From Mesostigma viride (Eukaryota; Streptophyta; Mesostigmatophyceae; Mesostigmatales; Mesostigmataceae), in NCBI GenBank assembly GCA_009746045.1, contig RPFO01000754.1, forward strand, positions 62,001 through 126,000: 64,000 nucleotides of DNA. Reading direction: 5' to 3'. How positions within the stretch are numbered: the stretch's first letter is position 1; each line of letters opens with the position of its first letter. The translations under genes were made by a program, and so were the position numbers. The notes under the pieces are model-generated. The model had not been told where the DNA came from, ran no database searches, and was given only the letters and a program-made list of their open reading frames with translations. Shown here piece by piece: positions 11,464-22,129 of this stretch.

Positions 11464-12420
11464 TGGGTGTCACAACCGATGTCACAAGGTGTGCAGCAGG
11501 TATTTCCTTTCAATCCCCGAGGAAATTATCAACCATTCATCGGCCATTCTGGTCAGGATAGCTAAGAATGGCTAGCGAATAAAAAGGCAGTATCGAGGCT
11601 GGAAATTTTAGTGTATGCTCCTAGGGTCATATATTACTTGCCGTTATTTTTTTTCGCCACAAATTCTGCGGAGTCCTTCGGCATTTTGGCGTCATTCACA
11701 GGTGGGTGCCTGTTTTGTCGCCGATTTTCTCTCGACCCCACCTACCTGCAGCAAAAAATTTTCCCGATGAAAGTCGCCCTAACATCTGGTTTTTGACACT
11801 AACCGACGCATTTTTTAGTTTTTAAGGCCTTGACCGAAGCACTTTTTTCATTACCGGCTCAGTTTGCTTTAACCGAGCTGGCGCGATTTTTAATCCAATT
11901 TCTAGGCTGGGCCAGGCGTCGCAGACCCGTAATCCGTTTTTAAGTGCTTTTGTGCCCGATATCGTGTCTTTTGCAGGCGTTCTTGGCATCAAAGACGCCG
12001 TGGCGTCAGGGGCTAAAACGGACCTCCGCACGTTCGTTAACTGCGGCGAGCATGTCAATGCCGCCAGCAATTTTTGCTGCCGCGTCTGTGAAACGATTGC
12101 GATGCAAGACCGTTGTCGACGTGACGGAGTGGTATGTGCACATTCAGGTGCGAATTTCTTCGCTGTTGAAACCCCGGCCGGTAGCAGACAAGTATTTCAC
12201 CGTATCCCCTTTCCCCGAGTCTCTCTTTTCCGTCATGTTTTCATCTTACGGAAAGCGCGTATAAAGCATCAGTGAGCGACAGTATGATGGCGAGCCGTTT
12301 GCTCGCATCAGGGCTGTGCGGCTTATTCTAGAGAGAAGCGACATCAAGCAGATTTTGCAGCCGGATGTGAGGGAGGGGCCCTGCTGGGGTGGGAATAAAC
12401 TGCTGTGAGTGACCGATCCA
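11464..12420. other. Unassigned sequence before the microsatellite
   Basis: A plus frame at 11952-12275 and an antisense frame at 11822-12070 overlap. The plus frame has several cysteines (NCGEHVN..FCCRVCE..DRCRRDGVVC) but I cannot assign it. No array or RNA gene is visible. Confidence 0.3.
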
Positions 12421-13145
12421 CTCCCTTCCTCCCTCCCTCCCTCCCTCCCTCCCTCCCTCCCTCCCTCCCTCCCTCCCTCCCTCCCTCCCTCCCTCCCTCC
12501 TCCCTCCCTCCCTCCCTCCCTCCCTCCCTCCCTCCCTCCCTCCCTCCCTCCCTCTCCTCCCTCCCTCCCTCCCTCCCTCCCTCCCTCCCTCCCTCCCTCC
12601 CTCCCTCCCTCCCTTCCTCCCTCGTGAACTCACTCGTGGACTCACTCACTCGTGGACTCACTCCCTCACTCACTCACCCACCCACCCACCCACCCACCCA
12701 CCCACCCACCCACCCACCCACCCACCCACCCACCCACCCACCCACCCACCCACCCACCCACCCACCCACCCACCCACCCACCCACCCACCCACCCACCCA
12801 CCCACCCACCCACCCACCCACCCACCCACCCACCCACCACCCACCCACCCACCCACCCACCCACCCACCCACCCACCCACCACCACCCACCCACCCACCC
12901 ACCCACCCACCCACCCACCCACCCACCCACCCCACCCACCCACCCACCCACCCACCCACCCCCCACCCACCCCCACCCACCCACCCACCCACCCACCCAC
13001 CCACCCACCCACCCACCCACCCACCCACCCACCCACCCACCCACCCACCCACCCACCCACCCACCCACCCACCCACCCACCCACCCACCCACCCACCCAC
13101 CACCCACCCCCCACCCACCCACTCACTCACTCACTCACTCACTCA

Positions 13146-13185
<40 letters not shown>

Positions 13186-13335
13186 CTCACGCACGCACGC
13201 ACGCACGCACGCACGCACTCACTCACTCACTCACTCACTCACTCACTCACTCACTCACTCACTCACTCACTCACTCACTCACTCACTCACTCACTCACTC
13301 ACTCACTCACTCACTCACTCACTCACTCACTCACT
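12421..13335. repeat. Compound tetranucleotide microsatellite, about 915 bp
   Basis: Consecutive blocks of related 4-mers: (CTCC)n at about 12421-12625; a short CACTCGTGGA-type bridge to 12667; (CACC)n at 12668-13120 with a few register slips; (CACT)n; (CACG)n at about 13145-13216 with one CACT interruption; and (CACT)n to 13335. Each block differs from its neighbour by one base. Long open frames on both strands here (poly-PPSL, poly-THPP, poly-WVGG) are products of the repeat and are not genes. Confidence 0.97.
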
Positions 13336-13934
13336 TAGTAACTTGCACATGCACCACATGCGCAAGGAGGACACCAAGAGCTTCACCAACCACCGTCGAA
13401 AGCTTGGCTGTGATGCCAAGGGCAAGGGTGTGGGGGTGTCCATGTTGACACAGTGCATGAAGGCTGACAAGGTCAGGCAGAGATTGTGCAGGGAGGTGCC
13501 ACTACCTCCTAGCTAGCGATACCGAGATGAGGGCGCGCAAACGCATCAGCGCCATGCCGCGTGTTGAGTAATTTGCAACTACATTACTTGGCATGCTGTG
13601 GGTGCACGTGTAAAATGACCTTTCTAGCCATGCATGCGACAGCTGCCAATATTATGTTCAGCAAGCTCCTCCGTATAATAGAAATTGCGTGAGCATCCAC
13701 ATGGCCACATGTGCATATTGTCAGCTGTGTCTATATCAATGAACTTTTATGTATGTCTCCTGGACGGGTTGTCTTACATCACTCGTGAATGGTTTCCATG
13801 TTTTAGTGAGTCATCTTATTTGAGTTGACCAGATTGTCTCCTTGATATTCCACACTGGCAGTTTCGCATCCATGGGTAAGAATTTGTAATGGAAACTGGC
13901 AGGTATGGCATTGATAGCTCTACCAAATAGAACA
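13336..13934. other. No recognised gene
   Basis: Immediately after the microsatellite a short piece reads like coding sequence (around 13340-13450) but has no matchable motif. The rest is AT-rich and non-coding in appearance. Confidence 0.3.
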
Positions 13935-14440
13935 TGATCGGCCTGAATTTTTGTGGAATGTCTAAAATCATGATGGCTAAGATGCATGCAAGTTTCCAGC
14001 CTCAACAGAGCACATCTTGTACGGAAACTGCACTGAAATGTGATGAAAAATACGAAAAACGTGCATTTTTGGTAACATTTGTGAGCAAACTGACATCAAA
14101 TACCCTCTGATGGTTCTGAATTTTTGTGGAATGTCTAAAATAATGATGGCAAAGATGCATGCAAGTTTCCAGCCTGAACTGAGCACATCTTGTATGGAAA
14201 CTGCCATGGAATGTGATGAAAAATACGAAAAACGTGCATTTTTGGTAACATTTGTGAGCAAACTGACATCAAATACCCTATGATGGACCTGAATTTTTGT
14301 GGGATGTCTAGAATAATGATGTTTAAGATGCCTACAAGTTTCCAGCCTCAACCGAGCACAGCTTGTATGGAAACTGCAATGAAATGTGATGAAAAATACA
14401 AAAAACGCACATTTTTGCTAGCATTTGGTGGCATTTTGTT
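13935..14440. repeat. 173-bp tandem satellite, about 2.7 copies
   Basis: The anchor GATGCATGCAAGTTTCCAGC-type sequence occurs at 13981, 14154 and (as GATGCCTACAAG) 14327, exactly 173 bases apart each time. Shared blocks include GAATTTTTGTGGAATGTCTA, AATGTGATGAAAAATAC and GAGCAAACTGACATCAAATA. Copies differ by a few substitutions. A partial unit precedes the first full copy. Confidence 0.93.
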
Positions 14441-14683
14441 ACCAAATGCGGTTGGATGACCATCAGATCTTGTGTACAGTCATTAGTCATGAGTATCAAC
14501 TTACTTGCAAACAGCCAGGTCAAGAACTCTTTATTTGCATATTAGAATGTATTTGTTTATATTAAAATCTGGAAAACTGCTAAAAATAGAAATGCCAAAA
14601 ATAGGTCAGCTGAGGTCCGGTAAGTCCGGAAAGTTGCAATCCTTCTACTGGTGTCCTGAACATGCTACCTACCAAGATCTAGC

Positions 14684-15676
14684 ATGTTTCGACAATATTT
14701 GCATCGTACAGGAGTTATAAGGCTGTTTTTTGGCACTTTCAGACCGTTGTGTGCGGAGCATGACGATGGAACGGGCGTAGCACGGCCAACGGGGGAGGAG
14801 ACTGAGAGCGCAGTTGATGCGGGGACACCCGTAGGTGATGAAGGGCGGGGGAATAAGAAATCGCACGTGTACGTCAAGGTTAAGGCCCTGACCGAGAGGG
14901 TCAATGCTTTGGAGAACCAACGAAGAATGCCATCCACCCCAGCAAGTGCTGCACCCAGCTCCAGCACTGGCGTTGGCACGGAGCTTCGCCGGCCCGCTGC
15001 GCCTGCCGCGTTGGGGCAACGCGAAAGCTTCAGCGCGGCCCATGGCCAAGTGACAGGACTGCAACCAGCACACCGTCAACAAGAGCCACGCGCGCGCGCA
15101 GTCGCAATGGATGGGCCGAGGCAGCTGGATCGGGAGGGGGAACCGTACGGCGAGCACGGTGTGTACGCGCCGTACGACCAAGGAATGCATGCCCAGCCTA
15201 CTGCCGCTGGCAGGCAAGCGGCCAATGCTTATGTATACCATGCCGGCATGTACGATCCACAGCCTGGCGAAGGGTCGGCAGCTGATCCACATCAGCCTTG
15301 AGGTCGCGGCACATTGCAACAAACCACCTACGTTGAGAACCCTGAGCCCGTGCAGCATTACAATGACGGCACTTACCGTTATGCCGCAGCCCCCCCTCTA
15401 AGGAGATCTCCAAGGAAGACAAAGCCGAGGCCCCAAATCCCCAAGGCCGCCGGGGAGCAAGACTGGCAACATCATGATGAGGGAGGAGGTTATGCAGCCA
15501 GGGATTCTCATTTCATGGGTCATAGCATTTTGATGAGCAAGGGACGTGGGCCTACAACGCCCACGTCCGGCCGGCCCCACAACCTGGCACATGCCCAGGC
15601 TCCACCGCGGAAAAGGCCACCCTACTCGCAAGATGTAGACGAGTCGGGGCAACACGATTATTATGGTTCATATTAG
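14684..15676 (+). CDS. Unrecognised protein frame interrupted by one in-frame TGA
   Basis: An ATG at 14684 opens a frame of 205 codons ending in TGA at 15299-15301. The same frame then continues open for 125 more codons to a TAG at 15674-15676. An AG acceptor with a good pyrimidine tract (CTGTTTTTTGGCACTTTCAG) ends at 14742, so the coding part may instead begin as an exon at 14743. Visible features are a charged helix that could coil (about residues 66-80, KVKALTERVNALENQ), then a low-complexity region rich in Ala, Gln, Pro and Tyr, and a basic patch PPLRRSPRKTKPRP after the TGA. The composition stays the same on both sides of the stop, which suggests one former frame. Possibilities are a retroelement Gag-like protein, a decayed host gene, or stop readthrough. 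No family is recognised. Confidence 0.4.
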
Positions 15677-15989
15677 ATTGGGCATGTATGGTTTTGATAC
15701 GGCATTTGCTTGGCACCAGATTCTGCATTAAAGAAAGCTGTATGCAAATCATTGTCAGGTAAGTTTAAGCTAATATACATTATTTTATCTTGCATTTGAT
15801 ATTAAAGAGGCAGAGAGACACAGTTGGCAGATGCAAGTTTGCTAGGCCATGTAATAGGGATTATTGGTCATCCATCATATTCATAAATTTTCTTTTATTT
15901 ATACATGGTTGCATAATACATTAATGTTGCGTTAATACTTTGTGGCACTAAACAACAAAATCATGAAATGCTAGTGCTATCGTGTCATA
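15677..15989. other. No recognised feature
   Basis: AT-rich sequence, consistent with a 3' flank of the preceding frame, leading into the 8-bp repeat arrays. No gene seen. Confidence 0.35.
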
Positions 15990-16712
15990 TTGTCACTATC
16001 ATGCTGTCACGGTGTCACAATGTCACGATGTCACGGTGTCACAATGTCACCTCATGTTAATCAGTGCTTCTGGGCAATGTAATATCATTGTTGCAACCCC
16101 ATGGGCGCCACATTACCTTGTGACACCATACAAAATCGTAAAATACTAGCGTTATGGTGCCATCGTGTCACGGTGTCACGGTGTCACGGTGTCACGGTGT
16201 CACGGTGTCACAATGTCACCTCATGTTAATCAGTGCTTCTGGGCAATGTAATATCATTGTTGCAACCCCATGGGCGCCACATTACCTTGTGACACCATAC
16301 AAAATCGTAAAATACTAGCGTTATGGTGCCATCGTGTCACGGTGTCACGGTGTCACGGTGTCACGGTGTCACGGTGTCACGGTGTCACGGTGTCACAATG
16401 TCACCTCATGTTAATCAGTGCTTCTGGGCAATGTAATATCATTGTTGCAACCCCATGGGCGCCACATTACCTTGTGACACCATACAAAATCGTAAAATAC
16501 TAGCGTTATGGTGCCATCGTGTCACGGTGTCACGGTGTCACGGTGTCACAATGTCACCTCATGTTAATCAGTGCTTCTGGGCAATGTAATATCATTGTTG
16601 CAACCCCATGGGCGCCACATTACCTTGTGACACCATACAAAATCGTAAAATACTAGCGTTATGGTGTCACGGTGTCACGGTGTCACGGTGTCACGGTGTC
16701 ACGGTGTCACAA
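15990..16712. repeat. Higher-order repeat of 8-bp GTGTCACG arrays
   Basis: Runs of the 8-bp unit GGTGTCAC alternate with a conserved segment of roughly 130 bases (from AATGTCACCTCATGTTAATC through AAAATCGTAAAATACTAGCG). The conserved segment starts at 16043, 16212, 16397 and 16550. The spacings are 169, 185 and 153, which differ by 16 and 32, both multiples of 8, so only the number of 8-bp units changes between copies. The conserved segment is nearly identical in all copies, which implies recent amplification. Confidence 0.93.
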
Positions 16713-18543
16713 CATGTTGGGACAATAACCTACATGCTTTGGACTTACGAGAGGCCCTAAATAACAAAGTTTGAAAAATCTCAATTTGTAGTAGTGTTCT
16801 AGTACAAATCCAGACGAGCTTAGGGCACGTCCAATGTGGGCACCCACGGTTCGTGCTTGCCAAGATAGCTGGTCTTTCCCATGACCAAGCTATATCCCCT
16901 TCGTTGTTCCTCGTTCCCCATCAGTGTGACGAGGCACGTGCAGGCGTGCAAGCAAATCCCCAACGTCCACTGCCATGCATCAGTGCAGAGCCAGGACGAG
17001 CTGGATTTGCCTAGACTCCTGCAACCTAGTGAAGTACAGGACCTGTCACAAGCCTGCAAGGTCTAGTATCCTTGCAGTCCTGTGCCAGCTCCAGTACCCC
17101 ACCAGTCACAGGCTGCTGCTCCTCCTGGTCTACGTGGACCACAGTCACGTGATGGACAGGCTAAGCCTGTGCAGGCACTGCCTGCCACGTGTCCTGTCCA
17201 CTATACCAGAGGACTGCACCTTCGCCGGCCACGGACGGCTAGGACTTCGGGACCTCATATCTTTCTCGTCCCTTGTTGTCTGTTTCAGGCGGTCAGCACG
17301 GCGTTGGAAAGGTCTTTCCAAACTGCATCCACTTAGCATATATCGGCTGCCCAAAATGCTAACTGATCTCGGCTCGTTATCCATAAATAGTCACATCAAT
17401 GTCCTGTCGCACAAGTCGATCCTGTCACTATTTGTTACGCCTAATCAATAGCATTGAATAGACCGCAGTGTCGGAGACTAAATGTCCTATCGTACACTGT
17501 GACAAGACGCCGTATGCCACGCGTCACTTGAAGAACCACTGTAGAATCACCGAATCCAAGTAGAATGTAGTAGAACAGTATCTTGCTCATATCTCGAGCA
17601 ATACTCATCAGAATGAACCCGTTTCTGGATTGTAGTAACCGGAAGTAGAATCTGTACAAGCCAAGTAGCTTAATTAGTAGAATAATATTGCTTGCCAGGC
17701 AGGGGAGGTGGCACCCCAAAACCCTTAAAAATTGACATATGGTAATATCACTTGAAATCCATTTGCACAACCCTAAGTTATGATTGGGGGCACTAAATAA
17801 CATCTCTAGTGAGTTGTCCATGCACTTATTGGGGGTACTACCCCCATATATACGCCAATAATGCGCTATAAATAGCAAAAGACGCTAATTAGGGCTGGGT
17901 ATGCCCCAGCCAATGCACACATTTATTTACAAAACTGCCTGCAGCGTTTTTAGTTCCCTGAGTTTGTAGCTTGCTGAGCTATTTACATCATGAAAAGGGC
18001 AAAACCTCGATCAGTTATTAATTTCCCCGCAAAATTACCCTTTTTTTACCGGACATTGGGAATAACTTTTTATAAACACGTCAAAAAAATACTTTTTCCT
18101 GCAGCGAAAATCCGTCTAACAGGGGGACAACTGTGTTCCAAGTCCCAGGTCATTCCGACAAGTCTAGCTCAAGTTATAAGGTTTTGCGTGCTAAATCCTG
18201 AACATACGCTAAATGAGGTTTTTCTGTGTATAAGTCACCTAGACATGATGTTTTCCATCCAAGAAGCCAAAAAACATGCCCAACTCGATCACACAACATA
18301 AGAAAAGGCTAGGCACCTCATCTGCCCTCCCCTGCCCTCAGCATGGCCAGCCTTGCCAGCGTGGGCATAGCAACACCATCGCTAGGCATACACGCACCAA
18401 GAGAGCATACACTATGCTCAGCCCAAGGTTACCATGTAAATTTATGCCAAGAACTCAGCAAGTATACGTGTAAAAACCTTAGAAAGAATGCCCAAGCAAT
18501 AGAGGCAACTGCAGCCTGCAAACTTGGCAGCAAATCATACATG
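16713..18543. other. Unassigned region between the repeat and the LINE
   Basis: Several frames of 60-160 codons exist on both strands (for example 16975-17451 plus and 17441-17878 minus), but none has a domain I recognise and no spliced model could be built. The local phrase GGACTTGT/CCTGTCA recurs around 17040-17200, a weak sign of internal duplication. Confidence 0.3.
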
Positions 18544-19121
18544 CTCACCTGGACGCTGGATGACGACCTCACCCCCGCTCAGCAACAGCAGCGACGCGAC
18601 CTGTGGCCGGAATACCTCCGCCATAAGCAGGACCCCCAGAAGCCCAAGGTGTACTGGAGGGGCGGGGACCTGATGATCAACCACAAGATGTGGACGCCCC
18701 CAGCGGGCTAGAATAGCAATAGCCCTAGCTTGTAACCATTGGCGTCACTGCCGCTAAGGCAGCCATGCCTAGCTGTGCCAACACACCTAGTCACGTGCCG
18801 CCAACGCACGGTACACAACCAGCCATAGCCTTAGCCTAGTCCTAGTACAGCCATGCTACGCCCTGGCTATGTTCAGATTACTTGCCCACGCTCCTTGCTA
18901 TGATATGCTCACATGGGTCTTATTGCACCCACAGTTTGCCGGATCGTTAGCCTGTCCTTTTCGCTAGCCGCGCCCGATTGCAGCTGTGGCATGCCTTTGG
19001 CATGAAGGAGACTGGGGGTCTCTGCCCTTTCTCCTGTAGTGCACACACAGGGATTAAAAGCACTTCGGTGCTCCGTGACTCCCCAACGGGAGCACGAGTT
19101 TAATTAATTAATTAATTAATA
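18544..19121 (+). mobile_element. 5'-truncated copy of the ORF1-only LINE, with 3'UTR and (TTAA)n tail
   Basis: Bases 18544-18711 encode the last 55 residues or so of the ORF1 protein found intact at 19799-21172, identical in translation (LTWTLDDDLTPAQQQQRRDL... to ..MWTPPAG). After the stop comes a 3'UTR of about 380 bases with two hairpins, CATGCC-TTT-GGCATG near 18990 and CTCCC-CAAC-GGGAG near 19080, then a (TTAA)n tail at 19100-19121. It faces the minus-strand copy. Confidence 0.9.
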
Positions 19122-19375
19122 CATGCTGGCTGCCAAGCATTCACATCCTATCCAGCTTGCCTTGCTGCACACATAGCAGGGAAGTCTGGTTATAGCTCAA
19201 GGAAAGCAATGGAAACACCTATCTAATGCAATGCCACTCATGCAGTATGGCCAGCAAAAGAGCCACTCTCACCTTCCTTTCCAATATGGCAATTTGCTAA
19301 GAAGCTGATGCCAGCTTGTTAGCCTCTAGGCACATGCAGGATGTCGTTACTAAAACAGGCGTGTCACATCCGGCA

Positions 19376-19798
19376 CATTAATTAATTAATTAATTAAACT
19401 CGTGCTCCCGTTGGGGAGTCACGGAGCACCGAAGTGCTTTTAATCCCTGTGTGTGCACTACAGGAGAAAGGGCAGAGACCCCCAGTCTCCTTCATGCCAA
19501 AGGCATGCCACAGCTGCAATCGGGCGCGGCTAGCTAAAAGGACAGGCTAACGATCCGGCAAACTGTGGGTGCAATAAGACCCATGTGAGCATGTCATAGC
19601 AAGGAGCGTGGGCAAGTAATCTGAACATAGCCAGGGCGTAGCATGGCTGTACTAGAACTAGGCTAAGGCTATGGCTGGTTGTGTACCGTGCGTTGGCGGC
19701 ACGTGACTAGGTTTGTTGGCACAGCTAGGCAAACATTCTAGGCATGGCTGCCTTAGCGACAGTGACTCCAATGGTTACAAGCTAGGGCTATTGCTATT
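19376..19798 (-). mobile_element. 3'UTR and (TTAA)n tail of the minus-strand ORF1-only LINE
   Basis: Reverse complement of the plus copy's 3'UTR (18717-19121), with the same two hairpins and the tail at 19376-19397. About 254 bases of unrelated sequence (19122-19375) separate the two tails, so the pair forms an inverted repeat with arms of about 580 bases. Confidence 0.9.
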
Positions 19799-21172
19799 CT
19801 AGCCCGCTGGGGGCGTCCACATCTTGTGGTTGATCATCAGGTCCCCGCCCCTCCAGTACACCTTGGGCTTCTGGGGGTCCTGCTTATGGCGGAGGTATTC
19901 CGGCCACAGGTCGCGTCGCTGCTGTTGCTGAGCGGGGGTTAGGTCGTCATCCAGCGTCCAGGTGAGGTCGTGCAACCGCTTGCGACGAGAGAGGAACCGC
20001 TGCTTATCCTCAGGGGAGATGAAGGTGAGCAGGACTGGTGGGGTGGCCGCCTTGTCCCGTGAGTGGGGAAGGCGGTGGCACCCACGCAGTTCTACCTCAC
20101 CTACCAGGCCCATGAGGGTAAGAAGCTGTTTCTTGATCTCGTCAGCAAGGGAGGTTGACGTCTCACCTGGCTTCTGGGGGAAGCGACGTAGCACCACTCG
20201 GCACTCGCGGCGAGCGCGATCGGTGACCTCCCGTTGCTGGGCCTGGCGGTGGTCCTCCAGCTCCTGGAGCTTCGTGGCGATGGCGTCGGTGGTGGAGGCG
20301 GTCGCTGTCCGCAGCAGGTCCGCGTAGGAGAGCGGGAGGTCACCAGCATCCTGCCGGGGTGGCTGGGAGGCAATGGTGGCCGTCTGCTCCGCTAGCTTTG
20401 GGACCTGTGTGGCCAGGGCCTCGGTGTGGGCGGTGATGGCCTCAAGCTTCTTCATGAGCACGCCGCACTTGCCTTCCACCTGGTTAAGGCGAGAGACAAG
20501 TGCAGCATGCGTTTCCGAAGCCTGCGCCGCGGTGTGTAGCGCCGTGAACTGTGGTTGTAGCTTGTGGACGACCTTGGTTTCCACGTTGGAGACCCGGGCC
20601 TCGACCGTGTTGAGCGTGGTGTTCAGCGAGGTCATCTTCTCGGCCAGCGGCCAGGTCACGTGCTCCTCCAGCACTGCGCGGATGTCATCCTTGCAGAGGG
20701 AGGAAGCCGATGGGGCTGCCGGCTGTGCGGGGGCTGGGGCGTTGAGTGCGTTCCAAAGTTCTCTGTGGATGGCGCCGAAGCTGCGCTGGTAGTAGCTGGT
20801 CAAGATAGACTCGCGTTGGCGGGATTCGGCACAGGTGTAGAGCCAGGACGTGTCGCGGTAGTCGATAGCCGCCCTCCCTCTCCAGGGCACAAAGAGCTTC
20901 CGCTCCTGTGTGAGGAACTGGAGAACTTCGACGACTTCCTGCGGCGACAGCTGCTGCCACTCGAGGAGGGAGAACATTCCGTCGCCGGGCAAGAATTTGC
21001 TCCATTTGTGGCGATCGTGGCATGGTTTCTTGGGCTCAGGCGAGGCGCTTGGCGAGGGTTTGGCGGGTAAGCCTGGCGGCTGAACAATGGCGAGGGCGAG
21101 AGGGTTGGGCTGGGCGCTGGGAAGCTGTGCCAGCTCCTTTTCCAGCCCTCGTTTTGCTTTGGTAGTCGTCAT
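19799..21172 (-). CDS. LINE ORF1 protein, intact, 457 aa
   Basis: An uninterrupted frame from an ATG at 21172. The N-terminal 70 residues are Pro/Ala-rich and basic. A middle region of about residues 185-300 has leucine and valine heptads (LNTTLNTVEARVSNVETKV.., LVSRLNQVEGKCGVLMKKLE), as expected for a coiled coil that trimerises L1-type ORF1 proteins. The C-terminal region (about 335-457: RECRVVLRRFPQKPGETS.., VELRGCHRLPHSRDK.., PVLLTFISPEDKQRFLSRR) fits the RRM-like and C-terminal domains of L1 ORF1. The protein would bind element RNA. The stop is followed directly by the 3'UTR and tail, with no endonuclease or reverse transcriptase frame, so this is a non-autonomous derivative that must borrow RT. 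The frame is intact and the other copy's end is nearly identical, which implies recent activity. Confidence 0.85.
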   Translation of the reverse strand: MTTTKAKRGLEKELAQLPSAQPNPLALAIVQPPGLPAKPSPSASPEPKKPCHDRHKWSKFLPGDGMFSLLEWQQLSPQEVVEVLQFLTQERKLFVPWRGRAAIDYRDTSWLYTCAESRQRESILTSYYQRSFGAIHRELWNALNAPAPAQPAAPSASSLCKDDIRAVLEEHVTWPLAEKMTSLNTTLNTVEARVSNVETKVVHKLQPQFTALHTAAQASETHAALVSRLNQVEGKCGVLMKKLEAITAHTEALATQVPKLAEQTATIASQPPRQDAGDLPLSYADLLRTATASTTDAIATKLQELEDHRQAQQREVTDRARRECRVVLRRFPQKPGETSTSLADEIKKQLLTLMGLVGEVELRGCHRLPHSRDKAATPPVLLTFISPEDKQRFLSRRKRLHDLTWTLDDDLTPAQQQQRRDLWPEYLRHKQDPQKPKVYWRGGDLMINHKMWTPPAG

Positions 21173-22129
21173 AGCTGGTCACGTGCGTAACTTTGTCTAT
21201 ACTGCGTGGCAGCCGTAACCGTTTATACTGGCAAGTGCGTCTTAGAAAGGCGCATCGAATGCAAGTGGTCTGACCGAATTTGGGGCTCAGACGCAAAAGA
21301 TCTGAACTCCGCCGTCAGCCATACCGCCGTCAGCCATTTTCGCGAAAGCCATATGCGGCACATAACAAAGCGTCTGAGCAAGCTCATGTCCAAAGGATGA
21401 TGGAAAACAAATGTCAACACATTACCAACAACTTGACCTCGGCGCCTTAAGCATGCCAGCCACAAACTACACGAAATTGTACGACATTGCTAGGAATCTT
21501 ACGATGCAACCGAAAGAAATGGAGCGCTTCCTGCAGGGAAACTGCCCGAAAAAAGGGCGAAAGGCCGACGTTAATGCACCTGCCTGCGTGGAAATGTTTC
21601 ATGCATAAACTGGCACGCAAGCTCGAACAATAAAAGACATCATCCATTGATCAGGCGAACAAGGAAGGTGCGCCTTCCGTGAATACGTCGAAGGCGACAT
21701 GCGCAGGCCTGCGTAGGTTCTTACCTTGAATGCCGGAAATGTAAAAGAAACCGGGAAGCTTCGGCACAAACTCGACAACACCAAATTAAGTTAGCCTCAT
21801 AATCGCTCTTTAGAGCCTACGTTGCCTCACAATCGCTGCCGTAAACCTGCATTAAATTTCATGATCCGCAAGAGAAATTATATCCTGGACCCCCGCGCCC
21901 GTAGCCGTTCGAGAAATTAGCGATATTGCAAACCGTAAACGTTCCGCCATGAAATGAGGTCATCGACTAATCTTCTGCGAAATTCATGCATTTTTTCTAG
22001 CTTTTTAGATGCCATATCGATTAATATTGCCTGAAGGCAAGCCGCCATGGCCACCTCCGCGAGGGTTGAGCGGTCCGGGCACACATTATACACCGTACGG
22101 ACGGTACCGCGAATTTTTTGGCGCGGAAA
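21173..22129. other. 5' flank of the LINE ORF1 and unassigned sequence
   Basis: On the minus strand this is upstream of the ORF1 start and may include the element's 5'UTR. The 5' boundary cannot be placed without another full copy. Short frames at 21411-21608 and 21223-21465 are not recognised. Short repeats of CAATCGCT occur near 21800. Confidence 0.3.

Noticed and set aside
12405-13448. 347-codon plus-strand frame and three antisense frames of about 150 codons
   Set aside because: They are translations of tetranucleotide repeats (PPSL, THPP, WVGG) and have no other content.
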